A stretch of 44,520 nucleotides of DNA from Planctomycetota bacterium (lineage in GTDB: Bacteria; Planctomycetota; Planctomycetia; Planctomycetales; Planctomycetaceae), in assembly GCA_016872645.1 (NCBI GenBank), contig VGZH01000047.1, positions 1 through 44,520 of the forward strand, read 5' to 3'. The notes under the pieces were generated by a model. The model did not search any database. It was not told the DNA's origin and saw only the letters and a list, made by a program, of their open reading frames with translations. Position numbers and translations under genes: made by a program. Positions 25,976-32,556 of the stretch are shown here, piece after piece; the stretch's first letter is position 1; each line of letters opens with the position of its first letter.

Positions 25976-27163
25976 TCACCTCATGGCGTCTCGCGGCGGA
26001 ACGATGGCCGCACGCCAAGTGGGATACAGGGTGCCGCTCAGAACAACAATCGCCGAGATCACAAATGCCAACAATACCGGTACAGGGACAAGTCGAAACG
26101 GAATCTTGAATCCCGGCACTGCATCGACTCCGCTTAGAAAGACGCTGGCAATCCAGAGTCCATTCAACCATTTCAGCCAAACGAACGCGACAACTATCGA
26201 AGCGGACGCCGCAACCAGGCATAGCAACACACTCTCGACAACCCCTCGGAGCAAAATCTCGTCGGTCTGCCAACCGGTGGCTTTCAAAATTCCGATTTCG
26301 CGGCGGCGTTCCGACAAGCCAGCACCTGATGTCACCAGCACCGCCAGAATCGCCGCCGCGAACGCCAGCACAAAGTGCAGATGGAAAATCCCCTCCCGGT
26401 GCAACCAGCCGCTCGGAAGTAACGATGCCAACTCGTGTTTCGAGGCGACGCGATAACGGATCGTACCCTGAGCCGAATCGAGCGCGGGCATGCGCAGAAT
26501 CGCGGTTTTGATCTGATCCGAGTACCCCGGACGGCAGGAAACCAACAAACAGGTGACTTGATCGGGTTGGTCAAATACCTGTGACGCCGTTTCCAAAGTT
26601 GTCAGCATCAGATTCGCCTGCCACAACGGCGCCTCGGGCGACAGAACTCCCACGACTTTGCTTAATCGCTCCCCTTTCGCGCTGCGATAGAACGGCGGAA
26701 TAATGGACCCGATCTCTAAGCTCAGTCGCGTCGCCAATTGAGTTCCCACAATAAATTCGTTCAATGTGCTGAATTCTGAAAACTGGCCCTGGACCCAGCT
26801 CACATCTTTCGGCAACCGACCGCGAGGCAAACCGACGAGCACGGCTGGCTCACGATTCTTACCCAGTGCCAGAGCTCCCACAATCCGCGGCACAACCTCG
26901 ATCACTCCCTCGAGTCGCCGAATAGCGTCAACGGCTGACAACGGGATGGGAACAGCACGACCGAAGCGTGTTCCAGTCACGGTCAAGTCCGAGCCGAATC
27001 GCAGTGAATCTTCCCCGACGTCACGAAGGCCGTGGGACAACCCAACTCCGGCCAGGTACGGCACCAGGATCGACATCACCACACAGATCGTCACCCCACT
27101 GCGCACGGGATGCAGACATAGTGCGGAAAATCCGGTGCGGGCAATTTCAAGGAACAGTCGCAT
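25976..27163 (-). CDS. FtsX/MacB-like ABC transporter permease
   Basis: This 395-aa inner-membrane permease has the MacB/LolCE layout: one N-terminal helix (GVTICVVMSILVPYLAGVGL, about 23-42), a large periplasmic domain (about 45-260), then three helices (FVLAFAAAILAVLVTSG, VESVLLCLVAASASIVVAFVW, PVLLAFVISAIVVLSG). The cytoplasmic coupling segment LSERRREIGILKATGW follows the second helix, as is characteristic of FtsX domains. Homodimerised with the adjacent ATPase it should form a type VII ABC machine acting on a periplasmic or lipoprotein partner. The start overlaps the small Cys/His protein by 17 nt. Confidence 0.9.
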   Translation of the reverse strand: MRLFLEIARTGFSALCLHPVRSGVTICVVMSILVPYLAGVGLSHGLRDVGEDSLRFGSDLTVTGTRFGRAVPIPLSAVDAIRRLEGVIEVVPRIVGALALGKNREPAVLVGLPRGRLPKDVSWVQGQFSEFSTLNEFIVGTQLATRLSLEIGSIIPPFYRSAKGERLSKVVGVLSPEAPLWQANLMLTTLETASQVFDQPDQVTCLLVSCRPGYSDQIKTAILRMPALDSAQGTIRYRVASKHELASLLPSGWLHREGIFHLHFVLAFAAAILAVLVTSGAGLSERRREIGILKATGWQTDEILLRGVVESVLLCLVAASASIVVAFVWLKWLNGLWIASVFLSGVDAVPGFKIPFRLVPVPVLLAFVISAIVVLSGTLYPTWRAAIVPPRDAMR

Positions 27164-27494
27164 CCGTCGTGACCTCGGACCACGGAAGCAAGACTTTCAC
27201 CGCAGGCGAATCAACAAAGACAGAACAGGCGTGATACGGGCACACGAACTCGCCTCCAGAGATCGGCCCGAAGTGCGAATCGCACACCGGGCCAAGCCGG
27301 GGATCGAAGGCCAGCGTGCAACGCGACAGGTCGACTGCCGGACCAATCCCCAACCCGCCAAGCATCTGCTGAAACTCTCGCGACTGGCCGGCAGCTACAG
27401 GATTTCGCCTGGACTCCGACAAGACAATCGCGCTGGCCGTAACCGTCAATCCGATGACACTCACCAAGATCCATCGAGGAATCGTCGTGTTCAT
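27147..27494 (-). CDS. Small membrane-anchored Cys/His protein
   Basis: This 115-aa protein has an N-terminal anchor helix (WILVSVIGLTVTASAIVL, about 8-25) and a periplasmic domain. That domain carries Cys59, a CDSH motif (Cys71, His74) and CPYHAC (Cys85, His88, Cys90), spacing that suits a metal site or disulfides. I do not recognise a named family. A good ribosome binding site (GAGGAA) precedes ATG 27494. It is tightly linked: 30 nt after the FG-GAP lipoprotein and overlapping the permease by 17 nt. The position suggests it works with the ABC transporter, for example as a metal- or redox-binding adaptor. Confidence 0.75.
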   Translation of the reverse strand: MNTTIPRWILVSVIGLTVTASAIVLSESRRNPVAAGQSREFQQMLGGLGIGPAVDLSRCTLAFDPRLGPVCDSHFGPISGGEFVCPYHACSVFVDSPAVKVLLPWSEVTTDATVP

Positions 27495-27524
27495 TCGCGG
27501 AGTTCCTCATGGCTCGGCGGGTCG

Positions 27525-29465
27525 TCAGTTGGACTCCGCTGGTTCGACAATTTGATGCACGGCGTTGATTTTTGGCGGATCAAGTCTTTGAACGATTCCC
27601 GATGGCCAAGTAATTTCGACACGGGTGATGCATTCCTTTTTCCCCAATCCAAAGTGCAACGTCTGGGACGACTGCGACAAATAACCTCCGGCGGGATTAA
27701 CTTGGCGAGTCAAAATTTGGTTGTCGACAAACACGCGCGCGACCGCTCCAACGGCGTCAAGGTTGCTCCGCGTTCCTTTCAACTTGAAGGCGACAAAGTT
27801 TCGCGGAGCCAGTTTATTGCGGTAGTAGTACGGCCGATCGTTGAAGTTGTTGGTCACGAGTTCCAATCGCCCATCCCCATCAAAGTCAGCAGTAGCCGCA
27901 CAACGAGAACTCCGCGCTGCCCGCTCGCCGCCGATCTGATCTCGCTGAAACGTGCCGCCGCGCGGAGGCTCGACTCCCAACTCGGTGGATCGCTCAGAAA
28001 ACGTCTCGTCGCTGTTATTCATCATCAAATGGTTCTGCCAGTAAGGGAACGGATAACCCATTCCAGACGCCAGAAAAATATCTTCCGATCCATCACTGTC
28101 CAAGTCGCCGGCGGCAATCGCCCAGGGCCACCACGTTTCCAATCCAGCTTTGTCCGACATCTCCTCCATCCGACCCGATCCCAAGTTTCTGAACAGCGAA
28201 TTGCCAAAGACCACGTCGTCATAACGAACCTGCAGTTTATCAACGAAGCGAGCCTCTATTTCGTCGGCTTGTTTTCCAAACTTAATCCCGGCTCCGGTAA
28301 CTCTCGAATACTTGACCTTGGCGTTTTGCATGGCGTACGTCACAGCGTCCGACAAACTTGCTGGAGGCCACATGTCGGAGTGCATGTCGGAGATGAACAG
28401 ATCAAGATTTCCGTCGTTGTTGAAATCGAGCACTTTGGCGCCGATCGCCCCCCAGGATATTCGCCCCAGCGCCTCCTTTGTGACGTCACGGAAAGTAAGT
28501 TCTCCAAGGTTTTTGTAGAGTTGACTCGCACCAAACATGTTTGTGATCAGAACATCGATCCGTCCATCGGAGTCGAAATCGAAGATCGCGACATCCCCGC
28601 CCCAGCCTTGGCCTTTCAACCCCGATACCTCGGTGATATCTGCAAACGTCCCATCGCCGTTGTTTTTGTAAATGTTGTTGAATTCCTTGGGGCTGACGAC
28701 CAAATCGTCGTAACTCGTCACACCCGGATAATACTTTCCGTCGCTTTCCAGTTCGGCACCAGTCCATTGAGCCGTGTTAGTCACGATCAAATCGAGATCG
28801 CCGTCGTGATCCAAATCGACGAACGAGGCGGTGGACGAATGCGCGATCAACTCCAACCCGGCGCGCTGTGTGACATCCTTGAAGATTCCCTGCCCTTGGT
28901 TTTCAAACAAGATGTTGCCGCCGCGTGTACTGGTCACAAATAGGTCTTGATCGTCGTCGTTGTCGTAATCGGCGAACGTGCCGGCCACGCAGATTCGATC
29001 CCCAACTCCGACACCAGCTTGTCTTGTCACGTCGACGAACGTGCCGTCCCCTTTATTCTTGTACAGAGCATTCGGTCCCAGTTGATTCAGGAAATACAGA
29101 TCATCGTGCCCATCGCCATCGTAGTCACCGACGACCACGCCACAGCCGTGGTCATATAGATTGATCTTGAATTTCTCTCCTTGTTCCTTGGGCAGAAAGT
29201 TCATCCGAAACGTAATTCCCGACTCGATCGCACGATCCTCAAAGCGCCCGCCGGCGTCGGCCACAGTCACGTCGGGACTTGCGGCATTGGAGGCTCGATT
29301 GGTTTTCGCAGTCCGATTGTCTTGCGGTGCTGGCTCAACCACAGACTTTGTCGGCTCAGGATTCGTTTTCGGACAACCCGCCAGCCCAAATAACAACGTC
29401 AACACGATGAAGCCAAACTGTGACACACTTCGAGCACAATCAGGCTGCGGCATCATGACGTTCAT
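27525..29465 (-). CDS. FG-GAP/VCBS-repeat lipoprotein with ASPIC/UnbV domain (CRTAC1-like)
   Basis: This 646-aa protein starts with a lipoprotein signal (FGFIVLTLLFGLAGC), giving an envelope-anchored protein. Seven calcium-binding-like motifs mark a beta-propeller: DYDGDGHDDLYF, DYDNDDDQDLFV, DLDHDGDLDLIV, DFDSDGRIDVLI, DFNNDGNLDLFI, DLDSDGSEDIFL and DFDGDGRLEL. The C-terminus is an UnbV/ASPIC domain (VNPAGGYLSQSSQTLHFGLG, then VEITWPSGIVQRL). CRTAC1-like proteins are common in planctomycetes and are thought to mediate extracellular protein or polysaccharide interactions. The context, between a NosL-like gene and an ABC transporter, hints at a substrate-binding or scaffold role in that system; this is inference. 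Confidence 0.9.
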   Translation of the reverse strand: MNVMMPQPDCARSVSQFGFIVLTLLFGLAGCPKTNPEPTKSVVEPAPQDNRTAKTNRASNAASPDVTVADAGGRFEDRAIESGITFRMNFLPKEQGEKFKINLYDHGCGVVVGDYDGDGHDDLYFLNQLGPNALYKNKGDGTFVDVTRQAGVGVGDRICVAGTFADYDNDDDQDLFVTSTRGGNILFENQGQGIFKDVTQRAGLELIAHSSTASFVDLDHDGDLDLIVTNTAQWTGAELESDGKYYPGVTSYDDLVVSPKEFNNIYKNNGDGTFADITEVSGLKGQGWGGDVAIFDFDSDGRIDVLITNMFGASQLYKNLGELTFRDVTKEALGRISWGAIGAKVLDFNNDGNLDLFISDMHSDMWPPASLSDAVTYAMQNAKVKYSRVTGAGIKFGKQADEIEARFVDKLQVRYDDVVFGNSLFRNLGSGRMEEMSDKAGLETWWPWAIAAGDLDSDGSEDIFLASGMGYPFPYWQNHLMMNNSDETFSERSTELGVEPPRGGTFQRDQIGGERAARSSRCAATADFDGDGRLELVTNNFNDRPYYYRNKLAPRNFVAFKLKGTRSNLDAVGAVARVFVDNQILTRQVNPAGGYLSQSSQTLHFGLGKKECITRVEITWPSGIVQRLDPPKINAVHQIVEPAESN

Positions 29466-29552
29466 TCGCTCCAGTTTAGAAACGATCGGAATAGAAGGTT
29501 GATGACCCTCTTCAACGATCAGCGCGAATACTCCGACTTTCCCAAAGAGAAG

Positions 29553-30011
29553 TCAATTCGCCCGGTCGCGGTGTGTGATGTTTTCAAACGGGCGTGCTGA
29601 CCCCGTCAAGATTGTGCCGCGAGAATCTGATGCATGACGCTCGGCGTCCGAACGGCGTTGAAAGATATGCACTCGATTTCCCGTCGTAGCATTCGTGATC
29701 ACTCCGCTGCGAACAAAATTCGCATCAGCCGCATCGAGCCAACGTCCACTCGTTTCATCGGTCACAAACACCTGTCGTGGTGCTTCTCCTCGTCGCTGAA
29801 CCCACCAAACAGCACATTGCAGACAGCAAAAGCGTGCTTCTATCCCGTGGACATCGATGATTCGGACCGCGAAAACAGGATCGATGCGAACCCCATCCAG
29901 AGCACATCCTTGTTCCGACTGTCGGCGTAGCCATGCCCCCAATATGGGCAGTCCAACCACGACCAACAGTCCGATAGCTCGAACGATCCAACGACTTCGT
30001 TGCGAGTTCAT
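29553..30011 (-). CDS. NosL-like membrane-anchored protein
   Basis: This 152-aa protein has one N-terminal helix (IVRAIGLLVVVGLPILGAWL, about 9-28), then a domain resembling NosL-type copper-binding accessory proteins. Cys36 is in CALDGVRIDP; FCCLQC (Cys62, Cys63, Cys66) follows; VFVTDETSGRWLDAADANFV resembles the NosL VTDY..G.WIDA..A.YV segment; and FQRRSDAERHA matches the ASREDAEAFA region. Classical NosL delivers Cu(I) to nitrous-oxide reductase, but no nosZ is in the window. ATG 30011 overlaps the upstream stop as ATGA, so it is translationally coupled to the membrane protein. The longer frame to 30161 lies inside that gene. Confidence 0.72.
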   Translation of the reverse strand: MNSQRSRWIVRAIGLLVVVGLPILGAWLRRQSEQGCALDGVRIDPVFAVRIIDVHGIEARFCCLQCAVWWVQRRGEAPRQVFVTDETSGRWLDAADANFVRSGVITNATTGNRVHIFQRRSDAERHASDSRGTILTGSARPFENITHRDRAN

Positions 30012-31054
30012 GCCAACGACACTTCCAAAAAAAACATCACAAGCGCCGCAACGTAGCAGTTTAGTCCAACGGACAACAGCCAATCTTGGTCTGACCGGGC
30101 CAGATCCTTGGTTTCTGGACGAACCGCCAGCCATCGAACCGCGCACGCCCAACCAACGCAACCAGCCCCCATCACATACAGCACAATTCCTAAGACCATG
30201 TCGATGGCTCGTGGAATCAGATCGTAAAGGCAGTGATGGTAAGGCAACCGCAGCACAGCGGGTGCCGCAATCTCAGCCAGATAGGCTGCGGTCAACGGAG
30301 CAACCAGGACAGCGCCTAATAACAAAAGGTTCATCCCAGGACTTTTCTCAAATTGACGGGAACGAATACGGAAACACCACAGCGCGAATACCAATCCGAA
30401 GTTCACGACGTAAAACGTGAACGACAACCACTTCGGACCGAGTCCATCCGACAGCGAGGCAAGCCAAGAGATGGAGCGATCTGACTGATAGCTAATGTCC
30501 GACGTGCAACAGCCTGTGAAAAGGAACTCTTCTCGTTTTGGGATCACCAAGTACACACCTTCGAGCAGCGTGTCGGTCAAAGCCAACACGCCAAATCCCA
30601 ATTGCACCAGCAGAATTCGCCCCATCAGCGGTTCAGTCTGCGTTTGCCTCTGGATGCGATACAGCAACCACCACACACCACTCACAAAAACTGCAGCCGG
30701 TTTGAGAAATTGCAGGGCGACAATCAAACCTGGAAGAAAACGGCTATATCCCCGACTTCCGGCCCCGATTTGAGTCACGCCGTAAATGCACATCACTCCG
30801 GGCCAATGGGGGACGTAGCTTTGCAGGAGCAAGTACAGCAGCGGCCAGGAAATCAAACTCAAACCTAACAACCAAGTCGACAGCAGCGACAGCAGATAAA
30901 AGCGATTCTCAGATTCCGTTCGTTCGGTTGGAGAAAACTCAACGCGTCGCCGACTCCGCAACACACAGCAGGCCAAACCAATGACCAGCACCGCAGCAAT
31001 TCCGCGAAGCACCACCACGAATCCGCTCAAGACCGCATACGCATTGAGGATCAT
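30008..31054 (-). CDS. Eight-helix membrane protein with periplasmic Cys motifs, unknown function
   Basis: This 348-aa protein has about eight transmembrane helices. Positively charged loops (RSRRRVEF, RIQRQTQT, RIRSRQFEK and the last loop) put even-numbered loops outside. The three predicted periplasmic loops carry Cys motifs: HWPGVMCIYGVTQIG, FTGCCTSD, and LPYHHCLYDLIP. This suggests a metal or thiol-disulfide site on the outer face. I do not recognise the family. The frame also allows ATG 31123, adding 23 residues (SCSHEHGPTVE) and overlapping DUF1501 by 38 nt; ATG 31054 starts just before the first helix. It is coupled by ATGA to the NosL-like gene. Confidence 0.8.
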   Translation of the reverse strand: MILNAYAVLSGFVVVLRGIAAVLVIGLACCVLRSRRRVEFSPTERTESENRFYLLSLLSTWLLGLSLISWPLLYLLLQSYVPHWPGVMCIYGVTQIGAGSRGYSRFLPGLIVALQFLKPAAVFVSGVWWLLYRIQRQTQTEPLMGRILLVQLGFGVLALTDTLLEGVYLVIPKREEFLFTGCCTSDISYQSDRSISWLASLSDGLGPKWLSFTFYVVNFGLVFALWCFRIRSRQFEKSPGMNLLLLGAVLVAPLTAAYLAEIAAPAVLRLPYHHCLYDLIPRAIDMVLGIVLYVMGAGCVGWACAVRWLAVRPETKDLARSDQDWLLSVGLNCYVAALVMFFLEVSLA

Positions 31055-31085
31055 CGGCAATGATTTCTCGACAGTAGGACCATGC

Positions 31086-32498
31086 TCATGCGAACAACTC
31101 GTGAACGACATTTCCTTCGACATCGGTCAGTCGAAAATCGCGGCCGGCGTGGCGGTAAGTCAGGCGTTCGTGATCGAGGCCGAGCAGATGCAGCATTGTC
31201 GCGTGCAGGTCGTGGATGTGGACTTTGTTCTCAGCCGCGTAGTAGCCGTAGTCGTCCGAGCTACCGTAGCGAAAGCCCCCCTTCACGCCGCCGCCTGCTA
31301 ACCACATCGTGAAGCCGTCGGGATTGTGATCGCGGCCGTTGTTGCCTCCCTCGGCCGTCGGAGTTCGTCCGAATTCGCCACCCCACCAGATCAGCGTGTC
31401 GTCGAGCATTCCGCGCTCTTTGAGATCGGCCAAAAGTCCGGCGATCGGCAGATCAACTTCGCGAGCGTTCTTCTCATGACCGTTCTTGAGGTCCGCATGT
31501 TGGTCCCATTGGACCTTGTTATCGTTGTGGGTAACCTGAATGAATCTCACTCCCGACTCGGCAAAGCGGCGAGCCATCAGGCACATCCGCCCGAAGTTCG
31601 CCGTGACCGGATCGTCGAGTCCGTACAAATGCTGAGTTGCTTTCGATTCTCCGGACAGATTTTCGACCTTCGGCAGCTCAGACTGCATGCGGAATGCGAG
31701 TTCAAACGAATTGATCCGAGCTTCCAGCGACGCTTCGGGACCGGTTCGCGATTGATGCTCGCGGTTGAGCTGACTCAATCGCTCAAGCTGCAACTGCTGA
31801 ACTTCACGCGACAGACGCGAGTTGCGGATGTATCTCACCTTGGCTCGTTCCGACGGGACGCTGGCGTCACCGAGCGCCGTTCCCTGATAGACCGCCGGCA
31901 GAAATGCGGAGCTCCAATTATTGATCCCGCCGAAGGCGAGCGTCGGGCAGATCGTCACAAATGCAGGAAGATTGCCGTTCTCGGTTCCCAATCCGTAGCT
32001 GACCCACGAGCCGATGCTGGGGCGGATGAAATTATCGCTGCCGGTGTGGACCTTCATCACCGCTCCACCGTGAGCGGCGTTCGTGCCGTGCATCGAATGA
32101 ATCATGCAAAGGTCATCAACTCGCTGAGCCAAATGCGGAAAGAGTTCACTGACCCACAGACCGCTGTCGCCGTACTGCCGGAATCGCCACGGCGACTTGA
32201 GCAAGTTACCTGTGCTGTTGAATTGAACTCGCGGCTTGTCGAACGGCAACGGCTTGCCGTCGTCCCGATCGAGCAGCGGCTTCGGATCGAACGTGTCGAC
32301 TTGCGAAGGTCCGCCGCTCATAAACAGGAAGATGATCCGCTTCGCGCGAGCCACAAGATGCGGCGGCCGAACCGCCAGTGGATCGACTCCGCCAGACGCA
32401 GAGGCCGTCTCCGATAACAGCGACGCCAACGCCAGCGAACCGAATCCAGCGGCGAATCGCGTCAGCGCGTTTCGTCGGGAAATGGGGTCGTCAAACAT
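31086..32498 (-). CDS. Tat-exported DUF1501 protein
   Basis: This 470-aa protein has a twin-arginine leader (ISRRNALTRFAAGFGSLALA, residues 6-25) and the complete DUF1501 sequence. Seen in order are RIIFLFMSGGPSQVDTFDPKP, DLCMIHSMHGTNAAHGGAVM, ESGVRFIQVTHNDNKVQWDQH, LIWWGGEFGRTP, NGRDHNPDGFTMWLAGGGVKGG and VHIHDLHATMLHLLGLDH. The family is related in fold to alkaline phosphatase/sulfatase enzymes and retains several His and Asp residues, but its activity is unproven. It is paired with the DUF1549/DUF1553 gene 58 nt upstream, a recurring planctomycete pairing. ATG 32498 is chosen for the Tat position and the GGA upstream. Confidence 0.94.
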   Translation of the reverse strand: MFDDPISRRNALTRFAAGFGSLALASLLSETASASGGVDPLAVRPPHLVARAKRIIFLFMSGGPSQVDTFDPKPLLDRDDGKPLPFDKPRVQFNSTGNLLKSPWRFRQYGDSGLWVSELFPHLAQRVDDLCMIHSMHGTNAAHGGAVMKVHTGSDNFIRPSIGSWVSYGLGTENGNLPAFVTICPTLAFGGINNWSSAFLPAVYQGTALGDASVPSERAKVRYIRNSRLSREVQQLQLERLSQLNREHQSRTGPEASLEARINSFELAFRMQSELPKVENLSGESKATQHLYGLDDPVTANFGRMCLMARRFAESGVRFIQVTHNDNKVQWDQHADLKNGHEKNAREVDLPIAGLLADLKERGMLDDTLIWWGGEFGRTPTAEGGNNGRDHNPDGFTMWLAGGGVKGGFRYGSSDDYGYYAAENKVHIHDLHATMLHLLGLDHERLTYRHAGRDFRLTDVEGNVVHELFA

Positions 32499-32556
32499 GC
32501 TTGATTTCCAAAACTCTGACCCACCGGGCTGCCCCGGTGGAGCACAAGTTGAAGGG

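Noticed and set aside
26766-28943. 725-aa plus-strand ORF
   Set aside because: It is antisense to the permease, small Cys/His and FG-GAP genes, has no ribosome binding site and shows no domain pattern; it is a shadow of GC-rich coding DNA.
31055-31123. Longer start for the eight-helix protein overlapping DUF1501 by 38 nt
   Set aside because: The added 23 residues are polar and precede the first helix; ATG 31054 is a cleaner start, though not proven.
31326-32417. 363-aa plus-strand ORF
   Set aside because: It is antisense to the DUF1501 gene, which has full family motifs.
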